Shown: positions 1-7,143, numbered from the stretch's first letter. The stretch is DNA of 9,298 nt from DASXIW01 sp036497785 (GCA_036497785.1 DASXIW010000238.1:1-9298); one strand, 5' to 3'. Notes: generated by a model from the letters alone, not told the origin. A program made the numbers and translations.

Positions 1-414
1 CTAAGCAGTGGAGAGTCGCTGACCGATCCCGTCGTGATCGTGGTCGAGCCACGGCCGTCCCTCTTCGCGGTCATCGCGGAAAACTGCGATTTTCTACGCA
101 TTCGCGTCGAACGTCTCCCGCATGGCGCGGGCATCTGCCAATCCCTGCGCGACATGCAACCTATCGCGGTGTTGAGCGAGGCCGAGAATGTCGATTACCG
201 CGTCTACGATCTGCTGATGTCGGTCGCGGAATACGATCCCGACCTGTCCGTCCTGATGGTGCTGAAGGACGACCCGGCGTTGCGCGGAGCGCTCGATGGA
301 GCACGGGATCTCTGGCAGCTCACTGATGTCGTTCGCTCGCCACATCGCCCCGGCATCCGCGAACTGATCGATTTCCTGTTTCGCGCCGGCAGCAAAAGCG
401 GCGCGCGCCGCTAG
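1..414 (+). CDS. Degenerate receiver-like (CheY-fold) protein, 5' end probably outside the window
   Basis: The frame is open from base 1 to the TAG at 412-414, giving at least 137 residues. A GTG at 34 is the first usual start inside the window, but starting there would cut into the first predicted strand (PVVIVVE) and it has no Shine-Dalgarno at useful spacing, so the true start is probably upstream. The alternation of hydrophobic strands and helices (VVIVVE, RVERL, PIAVLSE, LSVLMVL, LTDVVRSP) followed by a C-terminal helix resembles a two-component receiver domain. The usual acidic cluster after strand 1 is reduced to one Glu, the position after strand 3 reads LSEAEN with no clear phospho-acceptor Asp, and the late Lys appears as an Arg in RSPHRP. 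No output domain follows. If real, it would be a phosphorylation-independent pseudo-receiver. It precedes a regulator gene on the same strand by 124 bases, but a functional link is only inferred. Confidence 0.6.
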   Translation, partial: LSSGESLTDPVVIVVEPRPSLFAVIAENCDFLRIRVERLPHGAGICQSLRDMQPIAVLSEAENVDYRVYDLLMSVAEYDPDLSVLMVLKDDPALRGALDGARDLWQLTDVVRSPHRPGIRELIDFLFRAGSKSGARR

Positions 415-538
415 CGCCTGACGACTGCCGGCCGGCGAGCCATCATTTCTAACTCTTTGTTTCAGCAAAAAAATTCATCGCCAGGTGATTCCACCTCAGG
501 CCATGTTGCTCTCCGGCGCGCCCCATGAAAGGACGTGG

Positions 539-2240
539 ATGCCCGCCTTCACCGCCGCCTCCGCATCACGCGCTGCAGCTGTTTCCGTCACCGATACGTC
601 AGTGCGTCTCCACATCAATCTGATTGGCAGCATGCAGGAGCGGGACGTCAATGGGCGGTCATTCCTGCCACGCAACCGCAAGACCAGGGCACTCCTCGCC
701 ATGCTTGCCCTGGCCGCCCCGCGCACCGTCCTGCGTCAGCATCTGGCGTCACTCCTTTGGAGTCACGCGACCGCAACCAGGCACGCGGATCGCTACGCCA
801 ATCCGTCTACGAGCTCCAGCATCTGCTCGAACCACTCGGCAGGGCCTTGCTGCGCGTTGACCGCCATCACCTGGGCTTGCAGCACGACGCGATCTCACTC
901 GACACAAACCAGCCAGTGGCCGAACCGGAGCGACTGCTGGAGGATCTGGCCGGATTGGATCCCGCCTTCGATCACTGGCTGGATAAGGAGCGTCGACGCC
1001 TGCCGCGTCCCCTGATCGTCGCCGGCACCGCGACGCAAGTCGCCGCCACGCGCCGTGTCCGCGTCGGCGTGGCGCCGTTCGGCAGCCTGGACGGCGACGC
1101 CGAGGACGTACTTTCGCTTGGCCTGGCCAGCGAAATCATGACGGCGCTCACGCGCTTTCGCTGGATGTTCCTGGTCACCAGCCCATCGCTCGCCGCCACC
1201 ACGCCAATGCGATACGAAAGTGACAGGCCGTGGCACTCGCTGGATCTCGATTTCGTTCTGGACGGCACCGTGCAACGCAGCCGCCACCGGGTTCGCGTCA
1301 TGGTACGCCTATTGGATGCGCGTACGGCGGGCGAAGTGGTTTGGGCAGAACGTTTCGAACCGGATCTGACCGATTTCCTCACGCTTCAGGATGAAATCGC
1401 CGGAAGACCGTGGCGCGGCTCGATTCCGTGCTGATGCACCATGAATCCACGCGTAGCATCGACCGCCCCGCCAGCAGCCTGACGGCCTATGATCTGGTCC
1501 TGCGCGCAGTGCCGGCCATCCACGGGCTGGAGGAAACCTCATTCCAGGCCGCCGGGATTTTACTGGCTGAGGCAGTGTCGCGGGATCCCGATTATGCCGC
1601 GGGGCATGCCTGGTTTGCCTGCTGGCACGTCTTCCTCGCGCTGCAGGACTGGGCAGCCAACCCGGCCGCCACGCAGCAACGCGCCGCCGAGCACGCCGCG
1701 CGGGCGATGATGCTCGATCCCTCCGACGCACGCGGCTTGACCATCGCAGGCCATGTTCGGGCCTTCCTCAATCACGACCCCGAGGCGGCGGTCGAGCTGC
1801 ATGGACGCGCCTTGGCGCTCAACCCCGATCTCCCGCTCGCCTGGGCGCTGTCCGGCCTCGCCTACACCTGTCTCGGCAAGCACGATGAAGCGATCCGTCG
1901 CATCTCCCGCGCCCGGCTACTCTCGCCATTCGATCCGCAGCGTTCCCTCGTCGACATGAGCCTCATGATCTCGCATCTGGCGCGCGGCGATGACGAGACG
2001 GCACTGGAGCTGGGCCGGCAGGCGCTGGTCCTGCAGCCATCGCTGAAGGCCACGTATAAGGGCATGCTGGCCGCCCTGGGCCATCTTGGCCGGAAGCAGG
2101 AGGCAGCGGCGCTGCACAGCAAGCTGCTTCAGCTGCATCTCGGATTTTGGGTGCGAGAGGCCCTGGCCCGCTCGCCGCTGCGCGCGGAGGACAATGCCCG
2201 CTATGCCGCCGGTCTGGGTCTGGCCGGGCTACGGGAATAA
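539..2240 (+). pseudogene. Winged-helix/TolB-like/TPR transcriptional regulator, broken by two frameshifts
   Basis: Three successive frames encode consecutive parts of one protein of about 567 residues. The ATG at 539 follows AAAGGA (528-533) by 5 bases. Part 1 (539 to about 766) and the start of part 2 form a SARP/OmpR-like winged helix (KTRALLAMLALA, LASLLWS, then QARGSLRQSVYELQHLLEP, LLRVDRHHLGL). Part 2 (about 767-1401) continues into a TolB-like or adenylate-cyclase-associated domain (VRVGVAPFGSL, FVLDGTVQRSRHRVRVMVRL, FLTLQDEIA). Part 3 (about 1404-2240) resumes with TVARLDSVLMHHES and carries several TPR-like repeats (for example AAVELHGRALALNPDLPLAW and AIRRISRARLLSPFDP). The frame changes near 764-768 and near 1401-1404, and each is repaired by adding one base. 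Intact relatives are DNA-binding regulators with a C-terminal TPR sensor or partner-binding region. Either the gene is decayed or the sequence has errors. The domain assignment is firm; the regulatory target is unknown. Confidence 0.8.
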
Positions 2241-2260
2241 TACGCCGCGCCGGCGCGCGC

Positions 2261-2584
2261 TCAGCGCTGGCGGGTAAGCGCGTCGAGCAAGGAACGGCGC
2301 ACGTCTTCCGGCTGTTCGGCCAGCGCACGCCGCAGTGCCTGCAGCGTGCGGCGCATCCCATGCACCTGATCGACCAGCGACAAGACGACGGGCAAAGCAT
2401 TCTCATCCACCGCCATGCCGATGCGCAAATCGCGGATCAGATGGATGCGGGCAATATCCCTATCGGCAAACATCCATTCCTCCGGCGTCGCGCCCTCCAC
2501 GCGCACCCATCCGCGCGCGACCCAATCGCGCAGCTGCGGCGGCGGCAATTCGGGGAACAAGGCGATCACCGCCTCGAAACGCAT
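2261..2584 (-). CDS. cbpM: Chaperone modulator CbpM
   Basis: This encodes about 107 residues. In Enterobacteria CbpM binds the J domain of CbpA and inhibits its co-chaperone activity. The protein has a MerR-like helix-turn-helix N-terminus (FPELPPPQLRDWVARGWVRV, then WMFADRDIARIHLIRDLRI) and a helical C-terminal half rich in Leu and Arg, with a typical CbpM length. Two in-frame ATGs stand side by side (first bases 2587 and 2584). The Shine-Dalgarno GGAGG at 2596-2592 lies 4 bases from the first and 7 bases from the second, so I prefer 2584. The ribosome site overlaps the last codons of the upstream J-protein gene, so the two are probably co-transcribed and translationally coupled. The 3' end meets the oppositely oriented regulator pseudogene after only 20 bases. 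Identification rests on the fold pattern plus the neighbour. Confidence 0.85.
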   Translation of the reverse strand: MRFEAVIALFPELPPPQLRDWVARGWVRVEGATPEEWMFADRDIARIHLIRDLRIGMAVDENALPVVLSLVDQVHGMRRTLQALRRALAEQPEDVRRSLLDALTRQR

Positions 2585-2588
2585 CATG

Positions 2589-3473
2589 CTACCTCCCCCC
2601 GGCGCGCGGATCAAAGGGATGTTCGGGCTTCCACTGCGTCAGAAACTCGGCCAGCGCGGGCTCCGGCACCGGCGGTAGAACCAGTTTCAGCTCCACCACC
2701 TGGTTGCCCCCGGCAATTCCCCGCCCGGCCATGCGCAGTTTCGTGCCCGTCCCGGAATTCGGCGGAATGCGCAATCGGACCTTTCCCTTCAGGGTCGGCA
2801 CTTCCAGCGTGGCGCCAAGCACCGCCTCCTGCAACGTCACCGGCAATTCCATCAACACGTCATCGCCGACGCGGCGAAACAGCTTGTGCGGCGCCACGTT
2901 GATTTCCACCAGCGCATCGCCCGGCGCCCCGCCGCCAAAGCCCGGGTGACCCTGCCCCTTCAGCCGCAGCACATGTCCGTCCCGCAGGCCGGGGGGAATG
3001 GTCACGTCCAGCACGCGGCCGTCCGGCAGCGTCAACCGGCGCACCGCGCCATTGGCGGCATCCAGGAAATCGACGGTCAGGCTGTAATGCGCGTCGGCCC
3101 CCTCGGTACTGAATCCGCCGCCCCGGAACCGGTCGCCGAACGCCGCCCCGAACAGATCCGCAAGATCTTCCGGGCTCGGCTGCTCATGGCTGGAATATCG
3201 GCCGGCCTGCGCGCCGGCATCGCGGTAGAAGGGTCGTTCCGGCGGGCGTTCATTGCCGGCGGCGTCGATCTCGCCCCGATCAAACCGCGCCCGCTTGTCG
3301 GGATCGGACAGGATGTCGTTGGCGGCGTTGATCGCCTTGAAGCGATCCAACGCTTCCGGCTTGTCGGGATTGAGATCGGGATGGTGGCGCTTAGCCAGCT
3401 TGCGATAGGCCGCGCGGATCGTCTCGTCCGAATCATCGCGTCGGACGCCGAGAATCTTGTAAGGATCATCCAT
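2589..3473 (-). CDS. cbpA: CbpA-type DnaJ co-chaperone (class B J-domain protein)
   Basis: The protein has 294 residues. It stimulates the ATPase of DnaK and delivers non-native proteins to it in the cytoplasm. The J domain spans about residues 3-66 (DPYKILGV, with the essential HPD at 31-33 and FKAINAANDILSDPDKRARFD). A linker of about 60 residues follows, with only a short glycine patch near 118-121. The two C-terminal beta domains follow (YSLTVDFLDAANG, VTIPPGLRDGHVLRLKGQG, GDALVEINVAPHKLFRRVGDD, LQEAVLGATLEVPTLKGKV, LRIPPNSGTGTKLRMAGRG). There is no CxxCxGxG zinc-finger region, which makes it class B like CbpA rather than canonical DnaJ. I chose the ATG at 3473 because GGAAG lies upstream of it. 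An in-frame ATG at 3488 would add five residues but has a poorer ribosome site. The neighbouring cbpM strongly supports CbpA over other class B J-proteins. Confidence 0.92.
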   Translation of the reverse strand: MDDPYKILGVRRDDSDETIRAAYRKLAKRHHPDLNPDKPEALDRFKAINAANDILSDPDKRARFDRGEIDAAGNERPPERPFYRDAGAQAGRYSSHEQPSPEDLADLFGAAFGDRFRGGGFSTEGADAHYSLTVDFLDAANGAVRRLTLPDGRVLDVTIPPGLRDGHVLRLKGQGHPGFGGGAPGDALVEINVAPHKLFRRVGDDVLMELPVTLQEAVLGATLEVPTLKGKVRLRIPPNSGTGTKLRMAGRGIAGGNQVVELKLVLPPVPEPALAEFLTQWKPEHPFDPRAGGR

Positions 3474-3529
3474 GGTGCTTCCAGACATGGTGTCGCGAGG
3501 AGCCGATGGGAATAGAGCAGCATCGCGTT

Positions 3530-3544
3530 CGGTTGAATCAACCG
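3530..3544. promoter_or_regulatory. 15-base palindrome upstream of cbpA
   Basis: CGGTTGA and TCAACCG form perfect 7-base arms around one central A, 57 bases before the chosen cbpA start. On the minus strand the TTGATT inside it could serve as a -35 hexamer, but no good -10 sits at 17 bases. It may be an operator in the cbpA leader, or it may be chance. The rest of the 3474-3672 gap shows nothing else that I can support. Confidence 0.25.
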
Positions 3545-3672
3545 CACGAAAAACCGCTCGCTAAAACAAACGGCTAAGGCGCGTCCGGCGCATCTGTCAC
3601 CCCTGAACATGCTCTGGCGCACACACCTGAAGCAGCTATTCCGATACCATCACACGGCTGAACGGCACGCAC

Positions 3673-3709
3673 CAAAAGGAAAACGCCGCCCGCATGTCGC
3701 GGGCGGCGT
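3673..3709 (-). terminator. Intrinsic terminator of the Hint-domain pseudogene
   Basis: Bases 3683-3693 and 3699-3709 are perfect 11-base complementary arms of almost pure G+C around a 5-base loop. Read on the minus strand, the hairpin starts one base after the TAG of the Hint gene and is followed by TTTCCTTTT (3682-3674). The strand is set by the U-rich tract; the plus-strand side lacks one. The structure is intact although the gene in front of it is broken. Confidence 0.85.
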
Positions 3710-3710
3710 C

Positions 3711-4802
3711 CTATCCAGCATGCGCTCCAGCTAACCAGACCGCCGGGGCAGCGACCTTGGGCATAGACAGCACGGCCCCATCCTGGGCGCGGCGCACCAC
3801 CACCTGCGACAGCCTCACCGCCGAGGCCGGCAGCGTCACGGAGAAGGCGCAGCGGCCACCGGCCAAGCCGGCATGGTCGAGGTCGGCGCGGTACCGGTTG
3901 GCCAGCACGCGGGCGACCATCTCGCCGTCCACCAGCACGTCCAGCTCCACCGGCGCGGCATCGGTAGCCTCGTCCATCACCCAGCCTTCAAGCATACCGC
4001 TCTCGAGCCGCTCGACATGGTCCTTGAGCGCGCCCTTCGCCACCACCGCCACCGGCAGGCCCCCGCGAACCGCCAGGCGGCGGCGGATCGCCTCGAGCTG
4101 ATAGCCGTGCTCGACGCGCGGGGCAGAGAAGCCGCGCGGCATCTCGTCGGCGCCGAACATGTCGAAGTACTCGTCAGCATTGTCGAAGATCAGCCGGCTA
4201 TCATCGTCCACGAAGGTCTCGGCGGGCGCGCCCTCGGCGAACACCACGTCATGCGCGTCGAGTTCAATATGCACATAGGACACCGGCTCCAGCGCGTCGC
4301 TGCGCAGCACGCTCACGCCGTTGATCAGGGCGGCGGCCGGCACGAACACGTCGTCGATGAACAGCCCGTGGATAGGGGAGACAATCAGATCGCGATGCGG
4401 CATGTTGTCGGGCAGGCGCCCTGGCGCACGATCACCGGGCGCAGCTGCGGGTTCGCGGCGATCTGCGCGGCGGTGTAGCTGCGGCGGCCGATCCACTTCA
4501 CCGGCTTGGCAATGCCGCTGGCGGTGGCGAGCGCATCGCTGGAATTGATGGAGTCGAGCGACACGCTGAGCGACCAGGAATCCGTGGAGGGGCCCACCTC
4601 GACGACCTGCGATGCGCCAGTGCCCGCATTCGTGGTGGCGTCATCGAAGACAAACTCGAAGTCGGTCGGACCCAAAAAGAAAAAATTCTGGCCAGCGCCG
4701 CTGCCGAAACTCGCATCGTACGCGCCGGTCTCGCAAGGACGCAGCGTCAATGCCGGTCAACGTGAAATTGCCTGCTGTAATGGTGGTTGTATCGCCGCTC
4801 AT
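3711..4802 (-). pseudogene. Hint (Hedgehog/intein) domain protein, frameshifted and lacking the N-terminal half of the Hint module
   Basis: The start is ATG at 4802, preceded by GAGGGA at good spacing. The reading begins SGDTTTITAGNFTLTGIDAASL, needs one base skipped near 4733, continues in a second frame (ETGAYDASFGSG to VIVRQGA), and needs one base added near 4415-4418 to continue LPDNMPHRDLIVSPIHG to the TAG at 3711-3713. The reconstructed length is about 363 residues. The first ~95 residues are beta-rich, with many Gly, Thr, Ser and Phe. The Hint C-terminal half is clear (VKWIGRRSY, SPIHGLFIDDVFVPAAALING, VSYVHIELDAHDVVFAEG, ETFVDD). The expected opening, a Cys plus GT and a VExLxxGD stretch, is missing: INSSD runs straight into ALATASG at about 4519-4543. 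A last module (LEGWVMDE, VELDVLVDGEMVARVLANRYRADL) is of a type I associate with alphaproteobacterial surface and Hint proteins, but I cannot name it. The self-processing chemistry should be dead. Confidence 0.8.
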
Positions 4803-4865
4803 ATTGCTATCCCTCAAAGACTCGTTTGTTCGACGCGACGGAGCAACCGGCTAAAAATACGGATC

Positions 4866-4887
4866 TGCGACTCCAATGCGACTCCAA
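4866..4887. repeat. Two tandem 11-base repeats upstream of the Hint gene
   Basis: TGCGACTCCAA occurs twice head to tail (4866-4876 and 4877-4887) with no mismatch. The 11-base period is about one helical turn, so both copies face the same side of the DNA. They lie 65-85 bases before the Hint gene start, in an AT-richer stretch that would contain its minus-strand promoter. A regulator-binding direct repeat is possible but unproven; simple slippage would look the same. Confidence 0.6.
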
Positions 4888-4971
4888 TACGCTGGACTTA
4901 TCGCATATAAAACATCTCGTACCGTGATAATTCAGCGGTGACAATCGAATCCCGCCACCAGGAATCGCCTG

Positions 4972-5000
4972 AAAACATGTCCCGGCCACCGGCCGGGACA
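4972..5000 (-). terminator. Intrinsic terminator of the alpha/beta-hydrolase gene
   Basis: TGTCCCGGCC (4978-4987) and GGCCGGGACA (4991-5000) are perfect 10-base arms around a 3-base loop. On the minus strand the hairpin starts 7 bases after the hydrolase stop codon and is followed by TGTTTT (4977-4972). The T tract is short, so termination may be moderate. Confidence 0.75.
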
Positions 5001-5007
5001 ACCGCGC

Positions 5008-5877
5008 CTAGCGTGTCCGGTACACGACAAATCCGGCAATCGCATCCAGCAACGCCTGCGGCTCGTCGGCCCGGATGGAATGGCTGCTATGTTCGAAGAC
5101 CCGCAAGTCGGACCCAGGTATAAGCCGATGAATTTCCTCAGAAAATTCGGGCGCGCAAATCCAGTCATGCCGCCCGGCCAGGATCAGCGTCGGCGCCGTG
5201 ATCGCCCCCAATTCGGGGCGCAGATCGTAGCTCAGCAAAAACCCGCCCGGCGCGAAGGCACGGTTCAGCGCTTCCGGTGTCAGGATGCCGCGCGTGCGCG
5301 ACAGCGCGGCCGCGGCGGGATCATGGCGCCGCGAGTAAAGCGGACCCATAATTGTATAGTAATGTTGTAGCTTTTCTTCCGTATTCAGTTCACCCGCCCA
5401 AAGCTGCTCCACCACCAGGTTCTGCTCCGGCGTGCCGCGTTCGGCCACGATCTCACGGGCCCGGGCATTGAACCCCGCATGGGCCGCCGTCACCACCAGC
5501 ACAAGATGCGACACGCTGGCCGGATAACGTGCGGCATGCGCCATCGCCACCATGCCGCCATAGCTGGTGCCGATGCTCACGATCGGCCCCAGCCCCAGAT
5601 GCAGCCGCAGCGCCTCCATATCCTCGACATTCTCGTCCAGCGTGTACCGCGCCGGATCGCCCTTGGCCGAGCGGCCCTGTCCCCGATGGTCGAAATAGAC
5701 CAGTTGCATCTTGTCCGAGAGCGGCGTCATGCCGGGCTTGAAGCCGCTATGGTCGCCGCCCGGGCCGCCGTGCAGCACAAACGCCACTGGCTTCTCGCGC
5801 ATGCGCGGACCGTCCGGCACCAGGCCGGCGCCCTCGACGTCGAAATAGATCTCGGTATCACGTATGCGCGCACGCAT
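5008..5877 (-). CDS. Alpha/beta-hydrolase of the proline iminopeptidase (S33) type
   Basis: The protein has 289 residues, full length for the family. It shows the S33 signatures: the oxyanion-region HGGPGG at 36-41, FDHRGQGRS at 62-70, the nucleophile elbow GTSYGG at 103-108 with Ser105, an acid Asp238 in AGRHDW, and His266 in HSSHSI. A lid region of about 90 residues (roughly 135-225) lies between strand 6 and the Asp. There is no signal peptide, so it is probably cytoplasmic. Relatives include prolyl aminopeptidases and assorted amidases, esterases and C-C bond hydrolases, and the sequence does not decide the substrate. The ATG at 5877 is preceded by GGAG at about 8 bases. The gene stands alone, with its own terminator downstream, and is divergent from the acyl-CoA dehydrogenase operon with 120 bases between them. 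Shared control with that operon is possible but not shown. Confidence 0.88.
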   Translation of the reverse strand: MRARIRDTEIYFDVEGAGLVPDGPRMREKPVAFVLHGGPGGDHSGFKPGMTPLSDKMQLVYFDHRGQGRSAKGDPARYTLDENVEDMEALRLHLGLGPIVSIGTSYGGMVAMAHAARYPASVSHLVLVVTAAHAGFNARAREIVAERGTPEQNLVVEQLWAGELNTEEKLQHYYTIMGPLYSRRHDPAAAALSRTRGILTPEALNRAFAPGGFLLSYDLRPELGAITAPTLILAGRHDWICAPEFSEEIHRLIPGSDLRVFEHSSHSIRADEPQALLDAIAGFVVYRTR

Positions 5878-5983
5878 GGATATGTCTCCTGCCCAGGTCG
5901 ATCGCTACCAGCGTAACCGCTTGACGCCACCTCGTCTTCCCACCCAAGACTAGAAACAACCTCCGGGAGGAAAGAAAGGGGGG

Positions 5984-5989
5984 GGAGGG
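5984..5989 (+). promoter_or_regulatory. Strong ribosome binding site of the acyl-CoA dehydrogenase
   Basis: GGAGGG ends 8 bases before the ATG at 5998 and fixes that start. It sits at the end of an eight-G run (5978-5985), and a second GGGAGGA lies about 20 bases upstream, so the leader is unusually rich in anti-anti-SD sequence. The G run lies on the far side of the site, so changes in its length would not alter the distance to the start codon. Confidence 0.7.
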
Positions 5990-5997
5990 AACGGATC

Positions 5998-7143
5998 ATG
6001 GATTTCGACCTCACCGAGGACCAGCAGGCGTTCCAGCAGACCGCCCGCGACTTCGCCCGCGAGAAATGGCTGCCACATGCCGGGCGCTGGGACGAGGAGC
6101 GCCATTTCCCCGCCGACGAACTGCGCGAAGCCGCTTCCCTCGGCTTTTCCGCCATGACCGTGGACGAGGCCCATGGCGGCGCCGGCCTCACCCGGCTGGA
6201 CGCGGCCTTGGTCTTCGAGGAACTGGCCTATGCCGACCCCTCGACCGCGGCCTTCCTCAGCATCCACAACATGGTCGCCGGCATGATCGCCCGCTTCGGC
6301 AATGCGGAACAGCGCGCCCGCTTCCTGCCCGGCATCATCGCCGCCGACCAGTTCGTCAGCTATTGCCTCACCGAACCGGGCTCGGGCTCGGACGCAGCGG
6401 CGCTAAAAACCCGCGCAGTGGCGGAGGGCAATGCTCAGTACCGGGTGAACGGCGCCAAGGCGTTCATCTCCGGCGGCGGCATTGCCGATCTCTACGTGAC
6501 GATGCTGCGCACCGGCGACGACACGTCGCGAGGCATTTCCTGCGTGGTCGTGGAAAAATCCACGCCCGGCCTGTCCTTCGGCCAGCCGGAACGCAAGCTG
6601 GGCTGGAACAGCCAGCCCACCAGCACCGTCATCTTCGCCGATTGCCTGGTCCCGGTGGCGAACCGGCTGGGTGCGGAGGGCGAGGGGTTCCGCTTCGCCA
6701 TGGCGGGCCTGGATGGTGGGCGCGTCAACATCGCCGCCTGCTCGCTGGGCGGCGCCCGCGCCTGCCTGGAAGCGGCTCTCGCCTATGTGCAGGAACGCCG
6801 CGCCTTCGGGCGCAAACTGGCGGATTTCCAGGCGCTGCAATTCAAACTGGCGGACATGGCCACCGATCTGGAAGCCGCAAGGCTGATGGTCCACCGCGCC
6901 GCCGTGGCGCTCGACAAGGGCAGCGCGGACGCCACCATGCGCTGCGCCATGGCCAAACGCTATGCCACCGATATCTGCTTTCGTATCTGCGACGAGGCGC
7001 TGCAGCTGCATGGCGGCTACGGCTACATCAAGGACTACCAGATCGAGCGCTACCTTCGCGACCTGCGGGTGCACCGCATCCTGGAAGGCACCAACGAAAT
7101 CATGCGGGTGATCATCGCCCGCAAATTGCTGGAGGCCGCATGA
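5998..7143 (+). CDS. Acyl-CoA dehydrogenase, isobutyryl-CoA/short branched-chain type
   Basis: The protein has 381 residues, the normal length for this FAD flavoprotein family. It catalyses alpha,beta-dehydrogenation of an acyl-CoA, passing electrons to ETF. Domains in order are an N-terminal helical domain (about 1-120, DFDLTEDQQAF), a middle beta domain with the substrate/FAD motif LTEPGSGSD (124-132) and AKAFISGGG, and a C-terminal helical domain with QERRAFGRKLADFQALQFKLADM, ALQLHGGYGY and RILEGTNEIMR. The catalytic base is Glu363 in LEGT, the medium/short-chain position rather than the isovaleryl-type one. The next gene is mmsB, overlapping by four bases (ATGA), so valine catabolism (isobutyryl-CoA to methacrylyl-CoA) is the best inference. 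2-Methylbutyryl-CoA or a straight short chain remains possible. Family membership is certain; substrate is inferred from context. Confidence 0.93.
   Translation: MDFDLTEDQQAFQQTARDFAREKWLPHAGRWDEERHFPADELREAASLGFSAMTVDEAHGGAGLTRLDAALVFEELAYADPSTAAFLSIHNMVAGMIARFGNAEQRARFLPGIIAADQFVSYCLTEPGSGSDAAALKTRAVAEGNAQYRVNGAKAFISGGGIADLYVTMLRTGDDTSRGISCVVVEKSTPGLSFGQPERKLGWNSQPTSTVIFADCLVPVANRLGAEGEGFRFAMAGLDGGRVNIAACSLGGARACLEAALAYVQERRAFGRKLADFQALQFKLADMATDLEAARLMVHRAAVALDKGSADATMRCAMAKRYATDICFRICDEALQLHGGYGYIKDYQIERYLRDLRVHRILEGTNEIMRVIIARKLLEAA

Noticed and set aside
415..538. Promoter or terminator in the gap between the receiver-like gene and the regulator pseudogene
   Set aside because: GCCGGCCGGC is self-complementary but has no loop or T tract. 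The AT-rich stretch near 448-477 has no clear paired hexamers.
2246..2257. CGCGCCGGCGCG palindrome between the converging regulator and cbpM genes as a bidirectional terminator
   Set aside because: It has at most 4-base arms around a 4-base loop, no T tract on either side, and is expected often at this GC content.
2147..2902. Plus-strand frames opposite cbpM and cbpA
   Set aside because: They have low-complexity Arg/Pro/Ala composition with no domain, while the minus strand encodes clear CbpM and CbpA.
4506..4910. Plus-strand frame of 134 codons across the Hint leader
   Set aside because: It runs antisense to the beta-rich Hint N-terminus and its upstream region, with no ribosome site and no recognisable domain.
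5921..5956. TTGACG as a -35 box for the acyl-CoA dehydrogenase operon
   Set aside because: The hexamer is good but no acceptable -10 lies 16-18 bases downstream (CCAAGA/CAAGAC).
6403..7074. Minus-strand frame of 223 codons inside the acyl-CoA dehydrogenase
   Set aside because: It is antisense to a fully conserved flavoprotein sequence, with no start context and no domain.
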